Below are positions 37,750-49,751 of a DNA stretch of 64,000 nucleotides, piece after piece (position 1 is the first letter of the stretch; each line of letters begins with the position of its first letter). The notes below the pieces were generated by a model. That model searched no databases, was not told the DNA's origin, and worked only from the letters and a program-made list of their open reading frames with translations. A program made the position numbers and the translations under genes. The DNA is from Thysanoteuthis rhombus (Eukaryota; Mollusca; Cephalopoda; Oegopsida; Thysanoteuthidae), in the NCBI GenBank assembly GCA_963457665.1, contig OY735209.1:62986616-63050615 (forward strand), in the 5' to 3' direction.

Positions 37750-37839
37750 CTCACACTCTCTTTCATATCTCTCTATCCGTCTATCTTTGTTCTTATCAAT
37801 TTATCTATCTTAACATGTTTCTATTTATCTATCATTGTT

Positions 37840-37884
<45 letters not shown>

Positions 37885-38112
37885 GTTTCTATTTATCTGT
37901 CTATCTATCTATCGTAGTCTGTTTTTATCTCAATCTATCTATCTTAGTCTATATGTATCAATCCATCTATCTGAATATTTACCTATCTCTTTGTCTTCCT
38001 ATTGATCAGTGTTGGTATCTATCTAGTTATTTATTCATCTATGTACTTTTCTCCATTTTAGTCTGTTTGTATTTATCTATCTATTTTCTACCAATTCATC
38101 TTAGTTTCTTTG

Positions 38113-38146
<34 letters not shown>

Positions 38147-38328
38147 AGTTTGTTCGTGTCCACCGATCCATCAATTTATATATGCGTATATCCAAGTTAG
38201 TATGTTTGTATGTTTATCTATATATATTGGACCGTTCGTATCCAACTATCTACATGGTTGTATCTGTAAATATCTATTTATGTATTATCATTTGTTTATC
38301 CCGATTTGAATCTATTTGTGTCTTAAAC
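37750..38328. repeat. Compound (TCTA)n tetranucleotide field, left part
   Basis: Imperfect TCTA/TATC repeats with pure runs at 37839-37883 and 38116-38147, diverging toward 38328. Open frames reading YLSIYLS are products of the repeat and not genes. Confidence 0.95.
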
Positions 38329-39293
38329 AGAGTAGATCCCCGAAAGACAGGAATACGGCACATACAGACTTTTCACAAAATCATCACCCACCGGATCACT
38401 AAAACACTTGGGGAAAACCGACCACGGGAACAAGCTAGATTTAGAAGTTACTCGACCATGGACTATCTCCAGTCAATAAATCAGCTGACAGAGAAACCAG
38501 CAGAATACAAAATGCCACTCGCTATAACGTTTATAGACTTTCTATTACAAGGGTTCCGTCTCTGTGGAAATTCCCATGGTCATGAAGGCTATCACTCTAC
38601 AAGGTATAGATCCTGTATACGCCATAATACTGAAGCATATATACTGTCACAGCAACTCCTTTATCAGGCTACATGAAGACTCTGCAGAACCGGAGAAAGT
38701 AGACCACTGCATCTACCTAAGACAACGAATTTCTATGAAACCCACATTTAAGAACAAGAAATCAAGTGAAAACCACTCTTGGATGGCAAGCCTTCAGCAG
38801 AGCAAGCTCAACTTTCAAAAACAAGAAGATCCCATTAACCCTAAAAAGAGTATACAACCAATGCAGTCTCTCGATCGTCACTTACGGAGCTGAAACATGG
38901 AGCCTAACCAAGAGACAGACCTGTAAACTCAGAACCATGTTACGTGCACACAAAAGTATCATGGTCGATCTCACATGGAGATATCACAAGATAGCCCAGT
39001 GTATAAGGAAGAAAACAGGAGTCAGGTACATCATAGAATCTATTTAAAAAACTTAAATGGCAATTGGCAGGCCATGGTGCAAAAATGACAGACAACCAAT
39101 GGATATCACGACTCACAAAATGGATCCCCAGAAATCACATGCGAAACCGAGGCCGACAGAATACAAGATGGAGAGATGAACGAGACAAATTTAGAAAATA
39201 CTGGCTCTGCCACGTCTACGAGAGAGAGATATGGCGAATCCTTAGGAAGGTCTGTGTCCAACGACAGAGGATAAAAGACTGATGATGATAATG
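38329..39293 (+). mobile_element. RTE-type LINE inserted in the tetranucleotide field
   Basis: Starts with RKTGIRHIQTFHKIITHRIT and FRSYSTMDYLQSINQL (38340-38480). It continues with YKMPLAITFIDF, then a jump to KVDHCIYLRQRISM (~38697), SIVTYGAETWSLTKRQT (~38870-38920), WRYHKIAQCIRKK, AGHGAKMTDNQWISRLT and the terminal 'taaaagactgatgatgataatga' at 39271-39293. The FADD region is deleted. Flanking sequence on both sides is (TCTA)n-like, so it inserted into the microsatellite. Confidence 0.92.
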
Positions 39294-39717
39294 ATTTATT
39301 AATCTATCTAAATCTTCTGTATATATCTAAATCTTCTGTATATATCTCTCTATTTATCTTAGTCTATTCGATTCTATATATCCATCTATTAAAGTCTTTG
39401 TACATCTATCTATGTTTGTAATCGATCTGCTTATCTATCTTGACGTATCTGTCTATCTATTTATCTATTTATATATCTATCTCTATATCTTTGTTTATCA
39501 ATATACCTGTTATTATGTTTGTATCTATCTATCTATCAATCCCTGTATACATGTATATATATATATATTTGACTATATTATTCTTTTTATATCAATATAT
39601 CAATCTATTTGTTTATCAATCCATCTTTTTATTTTAATCTATTTGTATCTATCGATCTGTACATCTATCTTACTTTGTTTTTGTCTATGTATGTATGTAT
39701 GTATGTATGTATGTATG

Positions 39718-39748
<31 letters not shown>

Positions 39749-39875
39749 GTAACTATCTATCTATCTATCTATCTATTGATCTATCTATCTATCTATCCAT
39801 CTATGTGTCTAACTGTCTAAATATCTATCCAAGTTTGTTTCCATCGATCTCACTATCAATCAATCATGGAGTATT

Positions 39876-39914
<39 letters not shown>

Positions 39915-40236
39915 CTATGTACATATGAATATGTATGTATATATCTGACTATCTATCTTCCTTACTCTGTATCGCTATATGTATACATCTATCTAGGTAT
40001 CTCTCTATATTTCAATTATGTATGTATGTATCTATGGATATATATCAGCTTGTATCAATCCATCTATTTATTTTTTGTTTGTATCTATCTAAGACTGTTC
40101 GTCATCTAGTCACATATTCATTTATATATCGATCTATATATTTATCTTTGTCTGTATCCTTCCATCTATTTCTTTATTTGTCTATCTTTGTATCTGTCGA
40201 TATTTGTATCTATCTATTTATCTGTCTATTAATCTA

Positions 40237-40277
<41 letters not shown>

Positions 40278-40582
40278 CTATCTATCCATCAATCTATCTA
40301 TCTGTCAATCAATACAACTATCTAATTTAGTATCTATCTCTATATATTCTTATCTATTTATTCTTTTTCAACCATTTATCAATCTACGTCTGTTTGTATT
40401 TATGTATGTATGTATGTATGTATGTATGTATGTATGTATGTATGTATGTATGTACGTATCTATCTATTTATCTCTTCGTCTATCTTTTTATCTTTGTTTT
40501 TTCAATTTCTATCCATCTATCTATCTATTTATCAATCTTTCCACCTATCCATACATCAATCTATCTATGTATTTTTTTGTGT

Positions 40583-40645
<63 letters not shown>

Positions 40646-40731
40646 TGTATCCATCTATCCGTCTCTCTATCTATCTCTCAAACTATCTTAATCTTTGTAT
40701 GTATGTATGTATGTATTTATCTATCAATCTA

Positions 40732-40826
<95 letters not shown>

Positions 40827-41060
40827 CCGTCCATGTATCTATCTATCCATCTATCTATGTATATATCGATTCATCTTACACTGTACTTATCTCTCTTTTT
40901 ATTTAAGTCTCTTCGTACCTATCTATTAATCCATCTATCTTAGTCTGTTTGTAATTCTCTATCTATTAATCTACATATCAATCTCAGTCCTTTTGAATAA
41001 ATCCATTTATTTATCTATCTATCTATCTATCTATATATCTAGACATATTTGTCTTGTATT
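39294..41060. repeat. Compound tetranucleotide field, right part: (TCTA)n, (TATG)n, (TC)n, (TA)n
   Basis: Pure sub-arrays: (TATG)n at 39688-39747, 40400-40453 and 40697-40718; (TCTA)n at 39753-39800, 40259-40286 and 41011-41032; (TC)n at 40234-40258 and 40736-40777; (TA)n at 40587-40642 and 40778-40822. All frames through it, up to 241 codons, are artefacts. Confidence 0.95.
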
Positions 41061-41097
41061 CATCTATCTTAGTTCGTTTGTATTATTCTACATTTAA

Positions 41098-41520
41098 TCG
41101 TTTATTCGATTTACGCTGTCTCAATTGAATGATATATTAACCGTGTAACGACGGGAAATCATTTCAGATAAGTTCGTATGTAATATAGCTCAATTTATAA
41201 TTCACTCTGTTTTCCATTTCCTAAATACATACTGTAGCGTTGGAAGAGATAAATAGTTCAAAAATAGACGAGATGAGAATTCGTTTTGAAAGCAGTTATT
41301 CGCCCTTAGCCTCAATGGCGGGCTGTTTAATGGTAAGTACATCTGTACGTTAAATCGGCTACCTATCGGTAGCAGGTTCGTTTCCTGCAGCAGCCTTATT
41401 TTCTTTAATCGTTTATTCTTTCTACGTGGTCTAAATTAAATGATATATTAACTGTGTAACAACGGGAAATTCTCCCAGATAAGTTCCTATATAATATAAC
41501 GCAATATAGATAGATAGATA
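41098..41520 (+). repeat. ~308 bp tandem unit with tRNA-like segment, 1.4 copies
   Basis: 'cgtttattcgatttacg' at 41098 recurs as 'cgtttattctttctacg' at 41406, 308 bp later, followed by matching 'aaatgatatattaac(c/t)gtg' and 'acgggaaat' blocks. Between them, 41309-41400 includes 'ttagcctcaatggcggg' and 'gcaggttcgtttcctgc', the latter a near-perfect T-arm/B box. A related unit lies at 44430-44770. Confidence 0.65.
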
Positions 41521-41904
41521 GTTGGCCGAAGGTCTTAATCCATTGACAAATATTTATCTTCATTCGTGATTTACAAGAAATGCTCAAGTCGAAACACTTG
41601 ACTGTACAATCAAAACAGGATCTTTGAACATTCCTTAAGGTTCCAGCTCTGATGTTATTCTAGGCAGGTATGATTTCCTCCTTGAGTGTAAGGATCGTCC
41701 TCGGGCGATTTCGATGATTCCACATGAATCCACAACACAATCGAGTGGCGTCAGGTTTGGAGAGCTTTGCGATCATTCAACGGACATTAACTTCTCTATC
41801 CACCTGATTGTAAAAGTTTGATTCTACAACTTCCCTCAAAAGTATCCAAATATTAACTTATCAACCCAGACTATATGTGCATTTGATATATATATATATA
41901 TACA

Positions 41905-42085
41905 CTCGATTCAGCACGCACACACATATTTATTATTGTGTCATCCACAGGCAGCTGTTTCGATGTATTACATCTCTTCAGTGTGGCTATAGACTTTTCA
42001 TACCGTCCAGTACTGCGAGGCAGAATTGAAACCCTCAAATCGGACCCGGAGGCCGATATCCTACCTCTGGACTACGGGTGGTCAG
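41905..42085 (-). mobile_element. tRNA-headed SINE carrying a hammerhead-like core (copy 1)
   Basis: On the minus strand the head (42078 down to ~42012) shows 'tagtccagaggtagg' (A box), an anticodon arm with stem ATCGG/CCGAT, and 'gagggtttcaattctgcctc' (T-arm/B box). A ~30 nt body ('gtactggacggtatg') leads into the hammerhead-like motif at 41986-41945. The tail is AT-rich, then (TG)n and (TA)n. A second copy lies at 53950-54118 on the other strand, proving a mobile unit. Confidence 0.7.
41945..41986 (-). ncRNA. Candidate hammerhead ribozyme inside SINE (family B, copy 1)
   Basis: Minus strand, 5' to 3': stem I CCACA (41986-41982) pairs with TGTGG (41949-41945). Core CTGAAGA spans 41981-41975. 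Stem II GATGT/ACATC is perfect, with a 3 nt AAT loop (41974-41962), and includes the preferred G-C closing pair. GAAA spans 41961-41958. A palindromic stem III, ACAGCTGC (41958-41951), has one changed base at position 16.1. H17 is C (41950). All core positions other than 16.1 fit. The near-absent stem III loop suggests a minimal, dimer-active type I form, as described for retroelement hammerheads. Confidence 0.6.
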
Positions 42086-42089
42086 TTAG

Positions 42090-43863
42090 ACTGAAATTAA
42101 GCGATATATTCATTTTCACACAGAAACATCTCATCCACCAGAGTACTCAATTCCTATGGAAGAGCATTGCATATATATAAGAGGATGCATCAATAAGCAT
42201 TAGCAAACAGTATGTTTATCTGAAATATATCTATCATATTTTTACCCCTTCTGCGACAATCACCATTGCACTAAGCTGGACCATGTTTGATTCGCAAACC
42301 TTTTCTTCTCATGTTTTCGTTTAATGGTCGTTATGGAGCTAGAGTTATAGAAATATACTTATTTTTCATTGGATTTCTCCAGAACCGCGGATTTGAACAT
42401 CTTTTAAGTCGACGCTGCTCTGCGTGGTGACAAATCTATCTTCGTGATATCTTTACTGAGTTCAGCTAGGTTATTTCTAGATGAGTCCTTACATCTCAAT
42501 GTGACACTTCTCTGTCGGTTGGTAGGGCAGTCGGTGCTAATCTACAGAGACTGATGTCAACGAAAGAACAACATATCCGATCAATTGTTTGACTAACTGA
42601 TATGAAGTCATTACAGAATGTACAAGGTCTGCAGTTTTGTATTTTAAAAAGCCCCAAATCGACCAAAAATATCAAAAATCGCAACTTGAGATTTTCATTG
42701 AAAAAAAAATCGTTGAATATTATTTCCATGTTGCACTATTTCACAAGTATGACATTCAATTGACTCGAAGAAATACTACTTAGTCTTCCCGCTTCCTGGT
42801 ACTGCTACCACGGATGGTGGACGTATCGTTGAACTTATGGTTCTTGTTTCTACTAGAATTGAGACTCTCAATGAAGTTGTGACATTAGCTAGCTCTACCA
42901 CGAACCAGCTCTACCCAAATACATATTTATGAAGCTTAGTCGAGACTACCCCAGGGCATCATCAGTAGAGTACCCCTCGATGAACAAGTCTACTATCCTC
43001 AAGATAGACTCACTAACAACTGCTCCACTCAAGTGGACGTTGTGTTTGCAATTGAAATTATTTAGTAGGTTTTTGTGAGTCTAACTCAAAGCCATAACAG
43101 TAAGAGACATTGTTAGGCACGACAAGCTCGCATACTATTACTAGACTCTAGACAGAGAGGTAACAAGCACTCACAGTGACGTCACTATCTCCATTCTTGG
43201 CTATTTTCCAATGAGGGAGGAAAGATAAATTCTTTCCTCTCCCAAGGGCATTACAAGTGTATACAAACTGTCTGAGTTTGAACATTAGGCTCTGGGCCAC
43301 CAGCACTGCCACATTTGATCAGTTAGTAAACATTTATTATGTCAGGAATTGGTATCAAAGGATTGAAGCCAAGCAGTGCCAACGGAAAGTGACACACTTG
43401 ACAGGAAGTTCGGGATTCAAAATTTCATCCGCACAAATTCGATAATGAATCATTTGGAACCGAGCCTAAAAATCACTCGTGTTGAGCAAGCCATGTATAG
43501 AGATATAGGAGGATGAATGAAGATCGGTCGATTGAACAGATTATGTTGAATATTAGCAGAACAATACAGAATTATAGATATAAACATATATATAGATAAG
43601 TTAGGATAGTCAGATAGATAGATACTAATAGACTGGAGTAAATATAAATTTCCACTGGAAAACATCTGGAATAAAACACATATAGAAACATCTGATGAAC
43701 ATTGAAAAACCTTTCAAAATAATAAAATAAGATAAATAAAATTCAGAGAGTATCCAGTCGAGAACTGATGCTTATTTTTAAGTTGACAAACCGGTATGGC
43801 CAGGAGCGAGCGCTGGAATACAAAAACACATGAACATATAAAAAGGCATAGAACCCTCAGCTA

Positions 43864-43866
<3 letters not shown>
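42090..43866. other. Unassigned sequence
   Basis: No gene recognised. Frames up to 80 codons on either strand show no family resemblance. A short (GATA)n run lies at 43610-43624. Confidence 0.4.

Positions 43867-43867
<1 letters not shown>

Positions 43868-43947
<80 letters not shown>
43868..43947. repeat. (TA)n array
   Basis: Pure TA run. Confidence 0.97.
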
Positions 43948-43951
<4 letters not shown>

Positions 43952-44145
43952 ATTATGAAATACGTATTATTCAATAAAAACTCTCATGTGAAAAAATCTC
44001 CCATCGTTACAGTTAATGTATCACTTAGCCTAGACAACCTAAGTAAAATAAACAATGAAAGAAAATGGGACTGCTGCAGGAATCAATTATATATGATATA
44101 ACTTATTTATAATTATTCTGTCGGATCGTATATATCTATTCCCTA

Positions 44146-44146
<1 letters not shown>

Positions 44147-44236
<90 letters not shown>

Positions 44237-44240
44237 GGAG

Positions 44241-44271
<31 letters not shown>
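44147..44271. repeat. (TA)n arrays with short spacer
   Basis: Two TA runs split by 'atggagtaaa', a string repeated just after the second run ('atggagtaaat'). Upstream, 44096-44146 resembles the 'cctgtcggacc..tatgtccattcc' part of the 308 bp unit, so the TA array expanded inside a copy of that repeat. Confidence 0.9.
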
Positions 44272-44429
44272 TCGATGGAGTAAATATGATAATCATATTT
44301 GAAGTTCTACTCTAAATCAACTTAATGTTTAAAGTTGGATGTATTGAGCACTTTTTGAGATAAACCCATCACACATCGGATGTTGTATTACATTATATTC
44401 TTGATTTGTGGGCAGACCCATTCTCTTTA

Positions 44430-44770
44430 ATTGCTTGTACTATTTATGTTGTTTAGGGTGAATGATATATCAACGGTTAAACGACGGGAGATTATCTCAG
44501 TAAGTTTCTTTATGATATAACGCAATTTATGATTGATCCTGTGGGACCAAATATGTCCATTCCTCAATACATAACCACCGCGTTGAAAGAGACGAATAGA
44601 CCGAGAATAAAGGGAGATGAGAATTTGCTGTTAAAGCAGTTCTTCGAGCCTTTGCATTACCAGCGACTATTTACCTCAATGATAGGAGCATCACTTCATT
44701 AAAGCAGTTACCCTATTGATGGCAGGTTCGATTCCTGCTTCTTTAATCGTTTATTCTATCCACGTTGTCT
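44430..44770 (+). repeat. 308 bp-family unit with tRNA-like segment
   Basis: Shares with 41098-41520 the blocks 'gaatgatatatcaac', 'aaacgacgggagattatctc', 'gttgaaagagacgaatag', 'gagatgagaatt' and 'ctttaatcgtttattc'. Contains 'ggcaggttcgattcctgc' (44720-44737), an exact B-box consensus GGTTCGATTCC. It may be a SINE-derived tandem satellite. Confidence 0.65.
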
Positions 44771-45685
44771 ACTAACTTCAGACTAAAACTGGAGATTTTT
44801 TTTGCCTAAAATGGTGTAAGAAGACTATTTCCCTTTGTATATAAACAGAGAGAGGAAGGCTTAAGAGTGTGTGAGTGATTGATAGCAATGGTAGTTATAC
44901 AGAGAGGATTGACTGGAGAATAGACAGTCTAGACATTGAAGATTGACATATACTGTTTGGCCTCTTTTAAAAAAAAACATTTATGCAAAGGATTACTGAT
45001 TACATCTGGCTATGTTTTGAAGTTTTAATTGAAATTGTCAAGTCTGAAATACCGAACATTCTTTTATCGTCTACGATGTCAATGATTCTTTCTCCATCTA
45101 CAATGTCAAGTAAATATTTGAAAATGTCTTCTTGGTTTCATTATGATCTTGCGAGCTACTAGTGTAGGTCTAAGTATTTTTTTTTATGAAGAACTCACTT
45201 AAAGGCTGATTTCCTCAGTCATTAAGCTCGATGTCAAGTCATTTTCTTATGTATAACCACGCTATTTTGGGGGCCAATCAGCATCATATCAGTAGGCTGT
45301 TCGATTACTTTCTTAATCGAAGACGAGGATAGGGACTAAGATGATGATGAAAGAGGGTATGAATGACAGTGGACGGGGAAGAGAGGCTGTAGTAGCTAGG
45401 AAGAAAATTTAGTCAGTTTGTTTTTAGTATTTTTCTCTATTCCACTAATGCACCAAGTCTTGTTCCGACACGTTGCCACCATTTCTGAAGAATAAAACCA
45501 TCATTTTCTTTCTAACTTCAAACGACGAATTTTATGATTCCTTTTGATGTCTCTCCCCTACCCCCCATGTTTTAGTTGTGGCATTTATTTCACCATAGAC
45601 CTACCCCGTGCCGACATCTCTGCGTCCCCTCGCTCCTTGGATCGATTTGGAACAGCAGCTGTAATCATGACCATTGCACACTGCA

Positions 45686-45706
45686 ATATATATATATATA
45701 TATGTA

Positions 45707-45779
<73 letters not shown>
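45686..45779. repeat. (TA)n followed by (GA)n
   Basis: TA run 45686-45704, then GA run 45711-45779. Frames reading RERERE are artefacts. Confidence 0.97.
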
Positions 45780-45781
<2 letters not shown>

Positions 45782-46079
45782 CTCTCAGTAGGAACAAAAT
45801 AAAGTAAAAATGATCTGAATGCTTATGCTGCTTAATTTGGCAGAATGGATTGAAAAAGAGGGTTCAGTTCTGCAGCATAATTACATCATTAATAGACATT
45901 TTGTAGAAATACGTGTGTTGGGACAATGATATCATAATGAAGTCAATATAACTGATTGCAATACTTTGAAGCTGTAGTTTCATATGATGCACGGAAAGAG
46001 AGGGTCCAATTTAACAGTAAACATTCATCGCTAATACAACTCATCACCAATAATACAATCTTAAAATTATTGTTTTAAA

Positions 46080-47430
46080 AGAAAGATTTCTTCGATGTTG
46101 TATATCCAAACCGAAATACTTGATTGGTGGTTATTAGAAATTCCTGGATCCACTCAAAATATTCCAAAGCACATCGCCCATCTTCTGCAAAATTTGATTG
46201 ATAACTTTTTGAGTTATTGTGCTTTGAACATATACCTATGATGCAGGGAAGGTGACTATGTAATATTCTTGGATCCAACACCAAATCTAAAGAGCCTTTC
46301 CTTTGCGCATATTCCGCGATATATCATTGTAAACATTCGAGGATATTGTGATTTGTACATAGAGCTACGATGCATGCAGGGTGACTATGAAGAATTCCTG
46401 GATCCGTCCCAATATGTGAACATATCTTCTTTAGACCATTTTCTGCCCTTCCACCATATTACGCAAAAGAAATTTCGGAGATATTGTGGTGTGTACACAT
46501 AGCTATAGTGCAGGGGAGATTACCTTTGAAAATTTCTGGATCTGCCTCAAAATGTAAACACTTCTTCCTTGGACGATTGCCGACTCTCGGAATTTCACTG
46601 AAATTCATGGGGAAATTTTGTTTACATATGGCTACGATTCAGGCTAAGTAATTATGGAATATGAATTCCTGGATCCGCCTCTAATCACTTAAAATTTTTC
46701 CTTTGCCCATTCCACATAGTCTAAATGAAATTAATTGAAACCTGTTGGAGATATTGTGCTGTGGACATCCTGGATCCACCCTGAATTGCAAACACATCTT
46801 TCCTAGCCCCTTGCCCAACCTTTAATAAAATTTCACTGAAATTCTTCGAGACCTTTCAGAGTTATTATGCTCTGTACCTATGGCCATGATTGGTGTAGAT
46901 TTCAGAAAATTCCATCCTTGATCCGTCCCAAAACGTGGACATTTATTCCTTAGAGCAGTGCCTATCCTTTACAAATCTTATTGATGACATTCGGTGATAT
47001 TGTGCAGGAAAGAAAACTGGGAATAAATCCTGGACCATCCCCAAAATATGAACACTTATCTCTTAAACCATCACCCAGATTTTATCATAAAATTTAATTG
47101 AAATAGATTGAGAACCGTTGGAGATTTTGTGCTTTGCACGTATCGCTACAATATAGGAAATGTGACAGTGAAAAATTCCTGGACTCCCCACAATTATAGT
47201 CAGTCTTTCTCTGGCCAATTGTCCGCCCTTCCTAAAGATTTCTGTGGAATTCATCGTTAAGTTTTTTTTAGATATTGTGCTATGTGTACATAGTTACGAT
47301 GTAGGGGAGCTGACGGTGGAAAATCCCTTGGTCCGCCCTAAAATGTAAACACTTCTTCCTCAGTCCATTGCTCTCCCTTCCACAGAATTTCACTGAAATT
47401 CATTTAGAAATTCGTGGGATATGTGATCTG
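46080..47430 (+). repeat. ~135 bp tandem satellite, about 10 units
   Basis: 'attcctggatccgccc' or variants occur near 46141, 46267, 46394, 46533, 46664, 46766, 46911, 47027, 47176 and 47320, a spacing of 102-149 bp. Each unit continues with 'aaaatgtaaacacttcttcc', 'aatttcactgaaattcat' and 'gagatattgtgctgtgtaca'. Units are ~70-85 percent alike by eye. Further copies at 17360-17760 (+), 53690-53950 (-) and 54310-54640 (-) show the family is dispersed. Confidence 0.85.
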
Positions 47431-48224
47431 AAAGTAAAATATAATGTAACGAGTGAAAACCACCCGGATGTGTTTTAATCTTTAAATTCGAGCGCTCTGA
47501 AGATGCGTGGCTAAAAAGATTCTCTGTGCAATCAAAGGATGGGCAAATGCTATTGTTTCATCACTGCACAATGGACGCCAATTCCTAATTTTATGGACAA
47601 CATCGATATTTTTATGGATATTCTCACACTAAACTGGAATACGACTTGTGTCAAAAACAAAATCTTAAAATGAGAATATACCTTCAAAAATAGTAAAAAA
47701 AAAAGACGATAAGCGAAATAGAGCTTTAAAAATATCTTACTCATATCTATAAGAATAGCGTTGGCAAGAAATATTAGAAAATGAGAGATTGATTCATTTT
47801 TTGTTGTTGTTGATAATTTGGTTGGAATTCACTGAAATCCACTGGATGACACTTCTTATAACTCCATCGGGCAAATAATCCTACATTTGCAGAATACACT
47901 CATCTTTATCTGACTTCATGGTAACACTAACAAAACCCAAGATATGAGTAAAAGGATCCACACCTGACTTTCCGATTTCGATGTTTTCCTTTATTCGAAC
48001 TCGTGTTGACTATATTTAGATGTTTTTTTACAAAATTCTGCCATATTTTGAAGTCCAGTTCCAATTGGAATTTTTCTTTTCAATTTTATATATTTGAGAG
48101 TGACTCCAAGAATAGAAAAAAAAATGAAAACAGAACAAAACAAAACAAAAAACGCCTGAATTAGCCATCCTGAAACAATTTTCTTTTATTTCTACGGGTC
48201 CCCCTAATCTTCGACTTGTATCGA

Positions 48225-48765
48225 CTCTACAGGAACTCAACTTGAACCACAAATACAACTAAATTACGGAAGTCATCAACTCGAACTTCAAAAACTATAA
48301 ACATACAAACATCACCAACTTGAACTTGAAATACAACAGACATACGAAAATCATCTTGACGATCTTCAAATACAACAAAATACGAAAGTTATCAATTCAA
48401 CTTTCAACTTGAACAAACATGCAAAAATATCAACGGGAAATTTTAATGAGACCAACACACAGGATTTATCAACTGGAACCTCAAATACAACAAACACAAC
48501 GAAATATCAAATTGAATCTCCAATACAACAACGTACAGATATGATTAACACAAACTTTAAATAGAAAAACATACGACAATTACCAATCGGAACTTCAAAT
48601 ACAACTGCATACAACAATTATCAATCGAAACTTGAAATGCAAAAACAAATCATCACCTCGAACTATAAATTCAACAAACAAACAAAAATCATCTACTGCA
48701 ATTTCAAATACGACATACGAAAATTTTCACCTTGAACATCAATTATAACACTTGTAAATCGGTAT
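48225..48765 (+). repeat. ~39 bp minisatellite, about 14 units
   Basis: Unit of the form 'aacttcaaatacaacaaaca' + 'tacgaaaatcatcaactcg'. It is C/A-rich on the plus strand with no G runs, and degenerate across units. Flanked by unassigned sequence. Confidence 0.8.
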
Positions 48766-49596
48766 CAGTACTGCACTAGACGTCCTCTAAAAATCTATTT
48801 CTGACTTTTGAAAATGAAAGCATTTTTGACCCTTCGACGGCCTTGTTTTAAATAACATCTCCAGAATCTGGATATCAAACTATTTTTCTCATTCTATTTT
48901 AGATGTTTTGCTAGTGATTTATTCAGACAATATTTTTATTTGATGGAAATTTTACATGACTTCAAATTTTGACGCTACAGTTGTTTACTTTTTGACTGTG
49001 ATGGCTAGTTTATATAAGTTTCAGATTAAGTACTTCGTAGAAAGCATAAACAATATGAATGAAAAAATATGTCAATGATCAAAATTATCGATAAAATGAT
49101 GAAAATCTTGTAAAATAATGGTGGCCTTAAAAAATATAATTTAGCCAGGTTCAAAGCATAAATTATAAATAATGAAATAAATCTGAAAATTTGCCGAGAA
49201 GAAAAATATTTTAATTAATTTTCCTGTATTTTCAAATTGCAAAATGAAACTTCCGTTCAAGAAGTTACGGGACATCTTCAAAATTAGGTGAACATGATTA
49301 ATATCTCGAGGGGAATATCTGAACCATGTGCAAAAATCAGCAAAGGAAATAAAAATGAAATGAATAATCAGAGTAATAAAAGGTGTAGTTGGAATCATTG
49401 CTCTCTGAAATTTGGAATGGAAAATTATGTCTTTCGGATAGTCGTCCTTTAATGAATAAGTATAAAAAATAGTATTAAAATCGAATGATTTACTGATTTT
49501 TGCCAAATATTAGAAATTTCTCAGATGTCGGTTTCATGCTGAAATCTGTTAATTCCGTCCGACCAAATCCATCTTCTATCTATCCCAGTCAGTTCA

Positions 49597-49598
<2 letters not shown>

Positions 49599-49682
<84 letters not shown>
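49599..49682. repeat. (TA)n array upstream of hammerhead-like motif
   Basis: Pure TA run. Confidence 0.97.
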
Positions 49683-49684
<2 letters not shown>

Positions 49685-49751
49685 CATAATTGTGTGTGTT
49701 TTTAGATTCTAGTTCCTAGAATCTTGACTAAAACCTAAAACACGTACAACC

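Noticed and set aside
37645-40943. Open frames of up to 241 codons reading YLSIYLS, YVCMYVCM and LSLSLS
   Set aside because: They are translations of (TCTA)n, (TATG)n and (TC)n arrays, open in several frames at once; no coding signal.
43796-44296. Frames reading IYIYIY around TA arrays (also 31389, 36078, 49500, 54127, 54757, 55832)
   Set aside because: TA dinucleotide arrays are open in two frames by composition.
44720-44737. Exact B-box sequence as part of a functional tRNA gene
   Set aside because: No acceptor stem, D arm or anticodon arm at the right spacing; it belongs to a tandem repeat.
45544-45807. Frames reading RERERE / SLSLSL
   Set aside because: Product of the (GA)n array at 45711-45779.
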